The translations under genes were made by a program, and so were the position numbers. From Antrihabitans stalactiti (lineage in GTDB: Bacteria > Actinomycetota > Actinomycetes > Mycobacteriales > Mycobacteriaceae), in assembly GCF_012932915.1 (NCBI RefSeq), contig NZ_VCQU01000002.1:434001-498000 (forward strand): a DNA stretch of 64,000 nucleotides, written 5' to 3'. The notes below the pieces were generated by a model that saw only the letters and a list, made by a program, of their open reading frames with translations, was not told where the DNA came from and did no database searches. Of the stretch, positions 1-9,325 are shown in pieces (the stretch's first letter is position 1; every line of letters starts with the position of its first letter).

Positions 1-1332
1 GAACAGGCAATCTTCGACGCTCTTCGCCGTGAGCGCTCCGCACACCTGGCTGAACCGGACCGCAGCCTCACCGCCCGCGGCGAGACCGGTGCCCACTACC
101 GATAGTGCTTCTGCAAGCGAGGGGTTCGCTTCCACCGTCGCCGCGACGGCACGCGTGAGGGAGCCGGCGAGCGGCGCGTAGTCGGGTCGGTAGACCCGCA
201 GCGAGACCAAGACCTCGACGACAGCCTCGGCCAGTGCGTCATGATCGTGCGCGGACAGCGCATCGCGCGCAATCGCGGCGACGAGCCTGCGCACCTCGGG
301 GGCGAGGTCAGTCGTGGCGACCTGGCGTTTGACTTCGGTTTCGGCCAATTCCAGCCAGTCGGCATCGCCTGGCGTGCCTGCGATTTCGGTGGAGAGCTCC
401 GCAAGTCCGCGCGCACCGGCTCGGTCGACGAACACTCCGCCGAGCTCGGCCAGTGCCTCGTAGCCCGTGGTGCCGTCGACCGGCAGCGTCGCGTCGAGGG
501 GTTCGGTTGCTCCGAGGATTTTCTCGATGACGATCCAGCGGGTGGGGCCGACCAACTGCCGCAATCGCAGCAAATACGCTGTCGGATCAGCCATTCCGTC
601 GGGATGGTCGATCCGCAGGCCGTCGATCACGTCGTGTGCCGCCCATGCCGCAACCTGGGAGTGCGTCGCGTCGAACACTCGGGGATCTTCCTGCCGCAGC
701 GCCGCGAGACTGTTGACCGTGAAGAATCGCCGATAGGTGGCAGCGCCGCAGCGCCAGTTCGCCAACCGGTACGACTGCCGATCGTGTACCGCGAGAGCGT
801 TTCCCTCGTCGGTGCCGGGCTTGATCGGGAATCGCAGGTCGCCGAACGCAAGCATCGGTTCCGGTTCGGTACGGTCGATGCGCAACGCCGCGACGTCGTT
901 CTCGCCGTCGAAGACGGGCAACGCAATCCGGCCACCCGCACCGTTGTCGGTACGCCAATCGATGTCGAAAAAGGGGGCGTAGGGGGAATCGAGCCCGTGC
1001 TTCAACACGTCCCACCACCAGGCATTCTGGCGAGGATCGCTGACGCCGACGTGGTTGGGCACGATATCGATCACCAAACCCATTGCGCGGGTCCGTAGCT
1101 CGTCGGCCAATGCCCGTAGTCCGGCGGGGCCGCCGAGTGCTGCGGACACAGTGGTCGGGTCGGTGACGTCGTAGCCGTGAGTGGAACCGTGGGCGGCGGT
1201 CAACACCGGTGACAGGTAGACGTGCGAGACGCCCAGTTGCTGCAGGTATTCGGCGATGTTCCGGGCGTCGCCGAGGGTGAACGCGTCGGCTCGGAGTTGC
1301 AGCCGATACGTCGCGGTGATGGGTGTGGTCAC
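1..1332 (-). CDS. treY: Malto-oligosyltrehalose synthase TreY (3' end outside window)
   Basis: Isomerises the reducing-end linkage of malto-oligosaccharides to a trehalosyl bond, the step between TreX and TreZ in trehalose synthesis from glycogen. The GTG start is at 1332 and the frame stays open to base 1, giving 444 N-terminal residues of a family usually about 750-800 long. GH13 motifs are visible: IDIVPNHVG near residue 90 (region I), GLRIDHPDG near 238 (region II, nucleophilic Asp) and WIVIEK near 267 (region III, acid Glu). The start codon overlaps the treX stop as GTGA, so the two are translationally coupled. treZ is expected just beyond the window edge; that is inference. Confidence 0.95.
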   Translation of the reverse strand, partial: MTTPITATYRLQLRADAFTLGDARNIAEYLQQLGVSHVYLSPVLTAAHGSTHGYDVTDPTTVSAALGGPAGLRALADELRTRAMGLVIDIVPNHVGVSDPRQNAWWWDVLKHGLDSPYAPFFDIDWRTDNGAGGRIALPVFDGENDVAALRIDRTEPEPMLAFGDLRFPIKPGTDEGNALAVHDRQSYRLANWRCGAATYRRFFTVNSLAALRQEDPRVFDATHSQVAAWAAHDVIDGLRIDHPDGMADPTAYLLRLRQLVGPTRWIVIEKILGATEPLDATLPVDGTTGYEALAELGGVFVDRAGARGLAELSTEIAGTPGDADWLELAETEVKRQVATTDLAPEVRRLVAAIARDALSAHDHDALAEAVVEVLVSLRVYRPDYAPLAGSLTRAVAATVEANPSLAEALSVVGTGLAAGGEAAVRFSQVCGALTAKSVEDCLF

Positions 1333-3449
1333 GGTGCCGTCCGACGAAGGACCAGCAACGATCGCGCCGGAACCGTGATCGCTTCGTCGGCAGCCAGTGT
1401 CGCGTCGGAGAGGCCGGTCGGCAGCGACGTGTCCAGAACGACCTCCCAGTGCGACCCGTACACGCTGTCTGGAGCTTCGAACTGCAGTTCGTCGCTGTGG
1501 GCGTTGAAACACAGGATGAACGAGTCGTCCACGACCCGTTCACCGCGATAGTTGGGTTCGGGGATGCCCTCGCCGTTGAGGTACACAGCGAGCGCCTTGC
1601 CGAATCCGCTGTCCCAGTCTTCCAACGTCATTTCCTCGCCTGCCGGTGTCAGCCAGGCGATATCGCGCGTTTGATCGCCGGACCGAATCGGCTTGCCCTC
1701 GAAGAATCTGCGCCTTCGAAAGACCGGATGTTTGCGACGCAACGTGATGACGTTTCGAGTGAACTCGAGCAGGTCCGCGTTCGTCTCCACCAAAGACCAG
1801 TCCATCCAGGACAACTCGGAATCCTGGCAGTAGACGTTGTTGTTGCCTTGCTGGGTCCGGCCGATCTCGTCGCCGTGCGCGATCATCGGCGTGCCCTGGC
1901 TGAGCAGCAGCGTCGCGAGGATGTTGCGGCTCTGCCGCCCCCGGAGGTCCAGAATCTCGGGGTCGTCGGTCGGCCCTTCGACTCCGCAGTTCCACGACCT
2001 GTTGTGGCTCTCGCCGTCGTTGTTGTCCTCGCCGTTGGCTTCGTTGTGTTTCTCGTTGTAGGACACCAGGTCGCGCAGTGTGAATCCGTCGTGTGCGATG
2101 ACGAAGTTGATGCTCGCGCCCGGGCGGCGGCCTGTCGCCTCGTACAGGTCCGACGAACCGGTGAGTCGAGATGCGAACTCGCCCAACGTCGCCGGCTCGC
2201 CCCGCCAGAAATCCCGCACGGTATCGCGGTACTTGCCGTTCCACTCCGTCCACAGACCGGGGAAGTTGCCGACCTGGTAGCCGCCTTCGCCGACGTCCCA
2301 CGGTTCGGCGATGAGTTTGACCTGGCTGACGACCGGATCTTGTTGCACGAGATCGAAGAATGCCGACAGGCGGTCAACGTCGTGCAGTTCGCGCGCCAGA
2401 GTCGAAGCCAGATCGAACCGGAAGCCGTCGACGTGCATTTCGAGGATCCAGTAGCGCAGCGAGTCCATGATCAGCTGGAGCGTGTGCGGATGCCGCGCGT
2501 TGAGGCTGTTTCCGGTGCCGGTGTAGTCCATGTACATCGCAAGGTCGCCGTCGACGAGGCGGTAGTACGCGGCGTTGTCGATCCCACGAAAAGCAAGGGT
2601 GGGGCCGTTGTGATTGCCCTCTGCGGTGTGGTTGTAGACGACGTCGAGAATCACCTCGATGCCCTCTGCGTGGAACGCGCGGACCATGGCCTTGAACTCC
2701 GAGACGGTTGCACCGGGCTTGCGTGCGGACGCGTACTCGTTGTGCGGCGCGAGGAATCCGAAGGTGTTGTAGCCCCAGTAGTTTCGCAGGCCTTGGTCGA
2801 TCAGCATCTGATCCTGCAAGAACTGGTGCACCGGCATGAGCTCGATGGCAGTGATGCCGAGGCTCTTCAGATGCTCGATGACCACCGGATGAGCCAATCC
2901 TGCATAGGTTCCCCGCAGCTCTTCCGGGATGTCGGGGTGAGTTGCGGTGAGGCCCTTGACATGCGCCTCGTAGATGACGGTCTCGTTGTACGGCCGCTTC
3001 GGCGCACGGTCGGACTGCCAATCGAAGAACGGGTTGATGACGACGGTGCTCATCGTGTGGTGGAGCGAATCCAGTCCGTACGTGGTGAGCGACGGGTCGC
3101 CGTCGAATTCGCCGTCGAAAGCTTTCCCGTACGGGTCGAGGAGCAACTTGCTCGGGTCGCAGCGGTGTCCGTTCTCCGGCTCGAACGGTCCGTGGATTCG
3201 CCAGCCGTAATGGGTGCCGGGACCGACCGTCGGCAGGTAGCAATGCCAGACGAAGCCGTCGACCTCGGCGATCGGCACTCGAGTCTCGACACCGTCTTTA
3301 GCGATCAAACACAACTCGACGGCGTCGGCGATCTCGGAGAAGACCGAGAAGTTCGTTCCCGCACCGTCGTACGTCGCACCGAGCGGATATGCACTGCCCG
3401 GCCAGACGGCGAGCGCAGCCGGGTCGGACACAGGTTCTGACTGGGCCAT
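1329..3449 (-). CDS. treX: Glycogen debranching enzyme TreX/GlgX
   Basis: Hydrolyses alpha-1,6 branch points of glycogen and feeds linear oligosaccharides to TreY/TreZ; cytoplasmic. It has 706 residues, the normal length. An N-terminal CBM48-like region precedes the GH13 barrel. Catalytic regions are visible: DVVYNH near 268, GFRFDLAST near 340 (nucleophile Asp), AEPWD near 380 (acid/base Glu) and IAHDG near 450. A TAGGGT box at 3456-3461 on this strand ends 6 nt before the ATG, with no Shine-Dalgarno, which suggests a leaderless mRNA. A full-length open frame on the opposite strand is a codon-bias shadow. Confidence 0.96.
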   Translation of the reverse strand: MAQSEPVSDPAALAVWPGSAYPLGATYDGAGTNFSVFSEIADAVELCLIAKDGVETRVPIAEVDGFVWHCYLPTVGPGTHYGWRIHGPFEPENGHRCDPSKLLLDPYGKAFDGEFDGDPSLTTYGLDSLHHTMSTVVINPFFDWQSDRAPKRPYNETVIYEAHVKGLTATHPDIPEELRGTYAGLAHPVVIEHLKSLGITAIELMPVHQFLQDQMLIDQGLRNYWGYNTFGFLAPHNEYASARKPGATVSEFKAMVRAFHAEGIEVILDVVYNHTAEGNHNGPTLAFRGIDNAAYYRLVDGDLAMYMDYTGTGNSLNARHPHTLQLIMDSLRYWILEMHVDGFRFDLASTLARELHDVDRLSAFFDLVQQDPVVSQVKLIAEPWDVGEGGYQVGNFPGLWTEWNGKYRDTVRDFWRGEPATLGEFASRLTGSSDLYEATGRRPGASINFVIAHDGFTLRDLVSYNEKHNEANGEDNNDGESHNRSWNCGVEGPTDDPEILDLRGRQSRNILATLLLSQGTPMIAHGDEIGRTQQGNNNVYCQDSELSWMDWSLVETNADLLEFTRNVITLRRKHPVFRRRRFFEGKPIRSGDQTRDIAWLTPAGEEMTLEDWDSGFGKALAVYLNGEGIPEPNYRGERVVDDSFILCFNAHSDELQFEAPDSVYGSHWEVVLDTSLPTGLSDATLAADEAITVPARSLLVLRRTAP

Positions 3450-3509
3450 CGCTCAACCCTAGCTGTCGCCGTCTGCCCAGTCGCGAGGGCGCTCAAAGCA
3501 ACGACGTTC

Positions 3510-4910
3510 TTACGGCGCGTTGTCGTCGTCGTCGAGGAGGTATTCGTCGGGGTGGAAGTAGTGGTTGATCCGAGGCTTTCGCTGGGGATCGATGTGGGCG
3601 GGTGGTATCCACAGTGTTCGGCCGCGGTATTTGCCTGTGCGGCAGGGGATTGTGGTCCAGTCTTTTTCGGTTTCGCCGACCAGCGGGTGGTGGAATTCGC
3701 AGGCGAAGGTCAACTCGTCGGCGTCGGTATTACCTTGTTGTGCGCGCCAGGCCTTGCAATGGTGGCACTGGCAGAGATACCCCGGTCGTGTGCAGCCTGG
3801 GTAGGTGCAACCACGATGCTGAGCGTGCATCACGATCCTCTGATCGGGTTTCGCGATTCGACAGCTACGGCCTAGGTACAACGGTCGTCCGTCGGAGTCG
3901 TCGAAGATCGCCAAGTAGTGGTTGGCATGGGCGGCGAGCCGGATCAGCTCGCGATTCGGGAGCAGTGACCCGCCGCCGGTCACGGCGGACCCGACGAGGC
4001 TGTACAGCTCTTTCAGTGTGGTCGACACAATCACTGTCACCGGCAGTCCACGGTGCTGGCCGAGTTCGCCGGAGGCGAGCATGGCTCGGCACGACGCTTT
4101 GATCGCGTCGTGTTGGCGTTGCCCGGTGTTGCGGCGATCCTTCGCTGCGTCGACCTCGCCCGGTTCGCCGTCCGCGATGGGTGATTCGTCGTCGGGGTTG
4201 CACATGCCGGGTTTCGCCCATTTGGCGAACAAGGCTTCCAAGTAGGTGCGGAGTTCGGGGTCGGCGGTAAAGGTGCCGGTGCTCATCAAGTCGGGGCCTT
4301 GCTTACCGAGATGGAAGCTGCGGCGGCGGGCGCGGTCTTGGTCGTCGAAGTGTCCGTCTGGGTTGAGGTGTGCGTCGAGCCGGTCGGCAGCTTTTTTCAG
4401 TTCGTCGGGTCGAAGCGCACCGGCGAGTTGGGCAAGTCGTTGTTCGGCTGCTTCTCGGGTGCCGATGTCGACATTGTTGGGTAGGTGTCGAAAAAAGTCG
4501 CGCACGACTTTGATGTGGTCGCGCCCGATCAGCCCGGATCGTTGGGCAGCGGCAGTGTGTTCACGCATTGGCGCCAACGGTTGGCCGGTGATCGAGGTTC
4601 GTTCAGCCAAGTCTTCGGCTTCGCTGATCCGGCGTCCCAGTTCGGTGCGGGTGATCCGCAACGTGTCCGCGATGACGTCGCGGTTGCGCTGGTTGCCGAA
4701 GACTTCGTCAGGCGCTTTCACCACTTTCAGCAATGCGTTGTGTCCGAGCGCCGGGATGCGTCGTGCAGCGCTTTCCAGCCCGCGCAGCACTTCGAGGTGC
4801 ACCGCTTCCGGCAAGATCGGTGAGAGCGCGGCGATCGTGTCGAGTGCCGCGGTCAGAGCGGCCAGCGCCGCTTCCGTTGCCTCATCGATGATCACCGTCC
4901 TCGAACCCAT
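3510..4910 (-). CDS. DUF222/13E12-repeat family HNH endonuclease protein
   Basis: 466 residues with the architecture of the actinobacterial 13E12 (REP13E12) family: a long helical DUF222 region (about 1-320) and a C-terminal HNH nuclease module. The module shows CTYPGC, CHHCKAW and CEFHH between about residues 360 and 420, giving the metal-binding Cys and His residues. The family is multicopy in mycobacteria and rhodococci and sometimes serves as a phage integration target; its biochemical role is not established. TACAAT at 4917-4922 (minus strand) stands 6 nt before the ATG, so the gene is probably leaderless. It sits alone between trehalose and biotin genes, and its family is mobile-like, so recent acquisition is possible but unproven. 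Confidence 0.9.
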   Translation of the reverse strand: MGSRTVIIDEATEAALAALTAALDTIAALSPILPEAVHLEVLRGLESAARRIPALGHNALLKVVKAPDEVFGNQRNRDVIADTLRITRTELGRRISEAEDLAERTSITGQPLAPMREHTAAAQRSGLIGRDHIKVVRDFFRHLPNNVDIGTREAAEQRLAQLAGALRPDELKKAADRLDAHLNPDGHFDDQDRARRRSFHLGKQGPDLMSTGTFTADPELRTYLEALFAKWAKPGMCNPDDESPIADGEPGEVDAAKDRRNTGQRQHDAIKASCRAMLASGELGQHRGLPVTVIVSTTLKELYSLVGSAVTGGGSLLPNRELIRLAAHANHYLAIFDDSDGRPLYLGRSCRIAKPDQRIVMHAQHRGCTYPGCTRPGYLCQCHHCKAWRAQQGNTDADELTFACEFHHPLVGETEKDWTTIPCRTGKYRGRTLWIPPAHIDPQRKPRINHYFHPDEYLLDDDDNAP

Positions 4911-5041
4911 GTGCTAATTGTATCGGCGCACACCGACAGAAATCCGTACCCTGTGACTCCAGATGCGGTTGTGACGCAACGGATTACCGCGATCGTGACA
5001 GGTTGGGCACACCGAGTGCACGTTGCACAGACCGCAAAAAC

Positions 5042-5071
5042 TTGAACACCGTTCAGGGACCCCGGTACCGT
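5042..5071 (+). promoter_or_regulatory. BioQ operator within bioA promoter
   Basis: TGAACACCGTTCA (5043-5055) is a perfect 5-bp-arm dyad with a 3-nt centre. Its left arm forms part of a TTGAAC -35-like element (5042-5047). TACCGT at 5066-5071 is a -10 candidate with an 18-bp spacer, ending 7 nt before the bioA GTG. The same dyad precedes bioF and bioB, which supports repression by the TetR protein at 14107-14691. Confidence 0.8.
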
Positions 5072-5078
5072 CAACCTC

Positions 5079-6344
5079 GTGACGCCCGACGAAATTTCCG
5101 CCATCGACGCCGCCCATGTCTGGCATCCGTACGGCGGGTTCCCGGCGTCGACGACGCCATTGGTGGTGGCCAGCGCCGTGGGAACGCGCTTGCAGCTGGC
5201 TGACGGGCGCGAGTTGATCGACGGTATGAGCTCGTGGTGGGCCGTCATTCATGGTTACAAACACCCGGTGTTGGACGCCGCGATCGTCGACCAGCTCGGT
5301 CGGATGAGTCACGTCATGTTCGGCGGACTGACCCACGAACCTGCGGTGCGCCTGACCGAGTTGCTCGTCGACCTGACACCGCACGGACTGGACAAGGTAT
5401 TCCTCGCCGACTCCGGATCGGTCTCGGTGGAGGTCGCGGTCAAGATGTGTCTGCAGTACTGGCGCAGCGTCGGTATGCCGGGGAAGACGCGGCTGCTGAC
5501 CTGGCGCGGCGACTACCACGGCGACACGTTCACGCCGATGAGCGTCTGCGATCCAGACGGCGGCATGCACTCGCTGTGGACCGACATTCTGGCCGAACAG
5601 ATCTTTGCCCCGATGCCGCCACGAGAATTCGATGCCGACTACGTCGACGAGTTGGCGCACCTGCTGAGTGAGCACGCGCACGAGGTCGCCGCGGTGATCG
5701 TCGAACCAGTCGTCCAGGGGGCGGGCGGGATGCGATTTCACGATCCGAGGTACTTGCGCGAGCTGCGCCGGCTGTGCGACGACCACGAGGTGCTGCTCGT
5801 ATTCGACGAGATTGCAACAGGTTTCGGCCGGACCGGTCAGCTGTTCGCGGCCGATCACGCCGACGTCTCGCCGGATGTGATGTGCGTCGGTAAGGCGCTG
5901 ACGGGGGGATACATGACCCTGGCTGCGGCGCTGTGTACGACGGCCATCGCGGAATCGATCAGCGTTGCCCACGGTGGCCTGATGCACGGACCGACTTTCA
6001 TGGGCAACCCGCTGGCCTGCGCGGTTGCGGTCGCATCGATCGAATTGCTGCTCTCGCGCGACTGGCGTGCCGAAGTCGCGGGGTTGGCTGCCGGGTTGGA
6101 ACGCGGCCTTGCGCCTGCGCGCGAACTACCGGGAGTCGTCGAGGTTCGAGTGCTCGGCGGAATCGGCGTCATCGAGCTCGACCACGCGGTGGACATGCAG
6201 GCTGCAACCGACGCAGCGGTCGACGCGGGCGTCTGGCTGCGACCGTTCCGGAATCTGATCTACGCGATGCCTCCCTTCATCAGCACCGACGACGATCTGC
6301 AGCGCATTACGACAGCGATGGTCGCCGCGGCCGCGGTTGGGTGA
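5079..6344 (+). CDS. bioA: Adenosylmethionine-8-amino-7-oxononanoate aminotransferase
   Basis: Converts KAPA to DAPA using SAM as amino donor; PLP-dependent, cytoplasmic, penultimate branch of biotin synthesis. 421 residues, a usual class-III aminotransferase length. DAAHVWHPY near the N-terminus is the BioA-specific substrate-binding segment. [15 protein letters not shown] (about 238-252) carries the PLP-ring Asp, and VGKALTGGY (about 270) the Schiff-base Lys. The GTG start at 5079 is favoured because a -10 box ends 7 nt upstream and there is no Shine-Dalgarno. It is a stand-alone unit with a BioQ operator; the next gene is convergent. Confidence 0.97.
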   Translation: MTPDEISAIDAAHVWHPYGGFPASTTPLVVASAVGTRLQLADGRELIDGMSSWWAVIHGYKHPVLDAAIVDQLGRMSHVMFGGLTHEPAVRLTELLVDLTPHGLDKVFLADSGSVSVEVAVKMCLQYWRSVGMPGKTRLLTWRGDYHGDTFTPMSVCDPDGGMHSLWTDILAEQIFAPMPPREFDADYVDELAHLLSEHAHEVAAVIVEPVVQGAGGMRFHDPRYLRELRRLCDDHEVLLVFDEIATGFGRTGQLFAADHADVSPDVMCVGKALTGGYMTLAAALCTTAIAESISVAHGGLMHGPTFMGNPLACAVAVASIELLLSRDWRAEVAGLAAGLERGLAPARELPGVVEVRVLGGIGVIELDHAVDMQAATDAAVDAGVWLRPFRNLIYAMPPFISTDDDLQRITTAMVAAAAVG

Positions 6345-6348
6345 CGAT

Positions 6349-7089
6349 TTACCCGCGCGCTTCGACAAGCAGAGCGTCGGAGTTCTTCGCGGCTCGACGC
6401 GCACAAAGGGCTTCCAGCCCGACCGCAACCAACGCCGCGGGCGTAAAGATCCACCAGCTGAGACGGAGCTCGTGGTCGATCACCAGGACTGCGAGCTGAA
6501 CGACCAACACTCCAGACCACACCGCGAGGAGCCGCGTATCCACTCGCGCGCGCCGGATGGCGTCCGCGTGTGCCTTCTGCAAAAGCGGGACCCACACAAG
6601 TGGATCCGAGCCAGCGGGGAGCGTGCGGGTGCGGATCGCGATTCGCACATTGCGCCGCAGATCGCCTGGTGGATTCGTGTGCAAGCTGGCTAGCAGGGCG
6701 TCGGCCCGACGTACGCGTAGGTGGTGCTGCAGTGCGCCCGCCCCGAACGCTACGAGGGGAATGGCGAGCGCGGCGTCGGCGACGGACGGCCCGATTTCGC
6801 GGATGGTGATCCAGGCCAAGTCGCCGACTACCGTTGCGAGTGCCATGCCACCGAGCGTCAGGCGCGCGCGGTTGGAGTCGCCACGTGCACTGCGAATCAA
6901 CGCGACCCAGGAGTCCGGCGCGGCGTCGCGCGGGATTCGTCCGGTCCGCAGGGCGAGTGCCAACTCGTTGGCGAATTCGAGGTCGGGACCGCGAAGCAGG
7001 TTGCGCCGCAGCAGGATGCCGATTGCGGCTCCGATCAGCAGCGATGTAGCGAGAATCGCGATGACTGTTGCATTCATTGTCGGTGGCAC
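6349..7089 (-). CDS. Hypothetical multi-pass membrane protein
   Basis: About 246 residues from GTG 7089 (a GAGGAG motif lies 11 nt upstream) or 242 from ATG 7077. Hydrophobic segments are visible at the N-terminus (VIAILATSLLIGAAIGIL), two adjacent ones in the middle (around 80-125) and two near the C-terminus (LLAVWSGVLVVQLAVLVI and IFTPAALVAVGLEAL). Arg-rich loops lie between them, so probably four or five membrane spans. I do not recognise a family. The gene is convergent with bioA (4-bp gap) and its start region faces the bioF promoter. Longer upstream starts run into the bioF operator and are unlikely. Confidence 0.75.
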   Translation of the reverse strand: MPPTMNATVIAILATSLLIGAAIGILLRRNLLRGPDLEFANELALALRTGRIPRDAAPDSWVALIRSARGDSNRARLTLGGMALATVVGDLAWITIREIGPSVADAALAIPLVAFGAGALQHHLRVRRADALLASLHTNPPGDLRRNVRIAIRTRTLPAGSDPLVWVPLLQKAHADAIRRARVDTRLLAVWSGVLVVQLAVLVIDHELRLSWWIFTPAALVAVGLEALCARRAAKNSDALLVEARG

Positions 7090-7187
7090 ACTTTCGTTCA
7101 CTCCTCTGGTAGCGCAAGATTCGCAGAGTGCGGTCCGCGCGCGACACCCCTCCAGGGCTGGATATGGCCCACACCACCAGAGCCCCG

Positions 7188-7216
7188 CTTGAACGCTGTT
7201 CAAGTTCGCGTATGCT
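7188..7216 (+). promoter_or_regulatory. bioF promoter with BioQ operator
   Basis: The operator CTTGAAC-GCT-GTTCAAG (7188-7204) is a perfect 7-bp inverted repeat around a 3-nt centre. TTGAAC (7189-7194) acts as the -35, and TATGCT (7211-7216) as the -10 after 16 bp, ending 8 nt before the GTG of bioF. A repressor bound here would cover the -35 element. Confidence 0.85.
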
Positions 7217-7224
7217 GATCCCTT

Positions 7225-8367
7225 GTGGGTTCCGAAAGAAACGCGCTGAGCTGGCTCGACGACCGTGAACGGGAGCGTCGAGCAGCTGGACTGCGCCGGG
7301 AGCTGCGGCCGCGCACACCCGCGACCGGGCTGATCGACCTCGCCTCCAACGACTACCTGGGCCTGGTTCGCCACCCCGAGGTCATCGACGGTGCCATCGC
7401 GTCGACGCGGCGCTGGGGTGCTGGTTCGACGGGATCACGCCTGGTCACCGGCTCGACGACCGAGCACGCGATGCTCGAAAACGAACTCGCGGACTTCGTG
7501 GGCGCCGAAGCTGGCCTGGTGTTCGCTACCGGCTATGCCGCGAACCTCGGCGCGGTCACTGCGCTGGCAGGACGCGGGTGCCTGGTGGTGTCCGACGCGG
7601 GCAGTCACGCCTCGCTCGTCGACGCGTGCCGGCTATCGCGTGCTCGGGTCGTCGTCGCACCGCACGGCGACGTCGGTTTCATCGAGACCACCCTGCGCGA
7701 ACGGACCGAAGAACGAGCCCTCGTCATCACCGACTCGGTCTTCAGTGCCGACGGCGACCTCGCGCCGCTTCGGGAAATGCACCGAATCGGTCGGGAACAC
7801 GGCGCGATCCTCGTCGTCGACGAAGCGCACGGAATCGGTGTTCGCGGTCTCGGCGGCCGTGGCCTGGTGCACGAACTCGGTTTGGCGGGCGAGCCGGACA
7901 TCGTGATCACCGCGACCTTGTCGAAATCGCTTGCCAGTCAAGGGGGAGTGGTCCTCGCGCACTCGAAGGTGGTTGCGCATCTGATCGACTCGGCCCGTTC
8001 GTTCATCTTCGATACCGGCCTGGCGCCGGGCGCGGTCGGCGCTGCGCGCGCGGCTCTCGGTGTATTGCAGCGGGAACCGCAGCGCGCGCAGGCGGTTCTG
8101 GACCGGGCCGCAGACCTCGCACGCATTGCTGGCGTCGGCGCACCCGAATCCGCTGTTGTCTCGGTCATTCTCGGCGATCCGCAGCGCGCCTTCGACGCAG
8201 CGACCGCATGCCGCGAGAACGGGCTGAGCGTCGGCTGTTTCCGGCCGCCGTCGGTTCCGGAAGGAACGTCACGCCTGCGGCTGACGGCCCGAGCGACCTT
8301 GACCGCTCACGAGCTGTCGACGATCGAGACGGTGCTGACCGAGGTCCTCGCACCCGCGGCAACATGA
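7225..8367 (+). CDS. bioF: 8-amino-7-oxononanoate synthase
   Basis: PLP-dependent condensation of pimeloyl thioester with L-alanine to form KAPA, the first dedicated ring-assembly step of biotin. 380 residues, a typical length. ASNDYLGL (about 40), VVDEAHGIG (about 198-206) and [11 protein letters not shown] (Lys near 234, the Schiff-base residue) identify the alpha-oxoamine synthase family. The GTG at 7225 is very close to the predicted transcription start, so the message is probably leaderless. The stop codon overlaps the bioD start as ATGA, so bioF-bioD form one unit under the BioQ operator. Confidence 0.96.
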   Translation: MGSERNALSWLDDRERERRAAGLRRELRPRTPATGLIDLASNDYLGLVRHPEVIDGAIASTRRWGAGSTGSRLVTGSTTEHAMLENELADFVGAEAGLVFATGYAANLGAVTALAGRGCLVVSDAGSHASLVDACRLSRARVVVAPHGDVGFIETTLRERTEERALVITDSVFSADGDLAPLREMHRIGREHGAILVVDEAHGIGVRGLGGRGLVHELGLAGEPDIVITATLSKSLASQGGVVLAHSKVVAHLIDSARSFIFDTGLAPGAVGAARAALGVLQREPQRAQAVLDRAADLARIAGVGAPESAVVSVILGDPQRAFDAATACRENGLSVGCFRPPSVPEGTSRLRLTARATLTAHELSTIETVLTEVLAPAAT

Positions 8368-9077
8368 TTCTTCTCGTCACCGGTACCTCGACCGGCGTCG
8401 GCAAAACGGTCGTCACCGCCGCGCTCGCAGCCATGACTGTGCGTGAGTTCGGCCCCCAGGGGGGCCAAACTCACGCACGGTCCGTGGCGGTGGTGAAGCC
8501 CGCACAAACCGGCGTTTTACCTGGTGAACCTGGCGATCTCGAGGACATCACTCGCCTGTCGGGAGTGACGTCGACGCTCGAATTGGCCCGCTACCCCGAC
8601 CCTTTGGCGCCCGACACGGCAGCGCGCCGGGCTGGATTGCGACCGCTGACCCTCGATCATGTGGTCTCGAGCATTCGCGACCTGGACGCGGACATCACCA
8701 TCGTCGAAGGCGCGGGCGGCCTGCTAGTCCGGCTCGGAGAAGAGTTCACGCTCATCGACCTCGCCCACGAGCTGGAAGCGCCGGTACTCGTCGTCGCAGC
8801 TGCTGGGCTCGGCACGCTGAACCACACCGAGCTCACTGTCCAGGCGTTGGACAACGCAGGAATTACGTGCTCAGGCCTGGTCATCGGGTCGTGGCCGGCC
8901 GACCCGGACCTCGCGGCCCGATGCAACCTGATCGACCTGCCGCGGGTGACCGGCGTCGACATCGTCGGTCGCATCCCTGAAGGCTCCGGCGCACTCGATC
9001 GGGCACAGTTCCTCGCCGCTGCGCCGAACTGGTTCGATCCCGGCTGGTTGCCGAACGCGGTTGCTAAGGCTGGATAG
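8364..9077 (+). CDS. bioD: Dethiobiotin synthetase carrying an in-frame palindromic repeat
   Basis: ATP-dependent ureido ring closure of DAPA to dethiobiotin. 237 residues. P-loop GTSTGVGKT spans residues 7-15; VVKPAQTG follows and binds the substrate carboxylate region; VEGAGGLLV is the conserved Mg/phosphate motif near 115. Residues 25-40 ([16 protein letters not shown]) are encoded by a near-perfect 48-bp palindrome. By comparison from memory with M. tuberculosis BioD, the stretch between the P-loop and the KPxQTG motif is about nine residues longer here. The insert falls after helix 1, where variation may be tolerated. The ATG overlaps the bioF stop. The 3' end overlaps the convergent small gene by 14 bp. 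Confidence 0.95.
   Translation: MILLVTGTSTGVGKTVVTAALAAMTVREFGPQGGQTHARSVAVVKPAQTGVLPGEPGDLEDITRLSGVTSTLELARYPDPLAPDTAARRAGLRPLTLDHVVSSIRDLDADITIVEGAGGLLVRLGEEFTLIDLAHELEAPVLVVAAAGLGTLNHTELTVQALDNAGITCSGLVIGSWPADPDLAARCNLIDLPRVTGVDIVGRIPEGSGALDRAQFLAAAPNWFDPGWLPNAVAKAG
8435..8482. repeat. Palindromic repeat element, copy 1 (inside bioD)
   Basis: Arms of 22 nt, GACTGTGCGTGAGTTCGG plus CCCC on the left, pair with the right arm at all but two positions around a short CCAGGG-type centre. The 16 codons it covers keep the bioD frame open. A second, diverged copy with the same core GTGCGTGA...GCCCC lies at 12145-12194, so this is a repeat family rather than a chance palindrome. Confidence 0.8.
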
Positions 9078-9246
9078 ACCAGGATCCGATCGGTTCGTAC
9101 GCCGAATCCGTGATCTGCTCGGTGACGGGTTCCGCGAGGTCGTAATGCTTGAGGTTACCCGCCCAATACCGTAGTGCTCTGCCGATTTCGGTGATCGCGG
9201 TCGGTTGATCGGACTCGTCGAACGCGATCTCGAGCACGAACTTCAT
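9064..9246 (-). CDS. Small conserved-looking protein of unknown function (60 aa)
   Basis: Begins [12 protein letters not shown] and ends near WSIQP; 60 residues. The chosen ATG at 9246 has GGGAG 8-9 nt upstream; an alternative ATG at 9261 would add five residues. The protein is acidic, without signal peptide or membrane segment. It contains [14 protein letters not shown] in the middle, suggesting a small folded alpha/beta domain. I do not recognise the family. It is convergent with bioD (14-bp overlap of the 3' ends) and divergent from sthA, with 79 bp between the starts. Confidence 0.65.
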   Translation of the reverse strand: MKFVLEIAFDESDQPTAITEIGRALRYWAGNLKHYDLAEPVTEQITDSAYEPIGSWSIQP

Positions 9247-9325
9247 TCGCTGGTCTCCCATCGTTTGTCGTCCCGGTGAGCCTAGTCCGCTGCGGTGCCA
9301 GTGTGACCTTTGCGACAATGCATCG

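Noticed and set aside
1323-3440. 705-codon open frame on the plus strand opposite treX
   Set aside because: It mirrors treX codon for codon, has no recognisable domain, and such antisense frames are common in high-GC genes.
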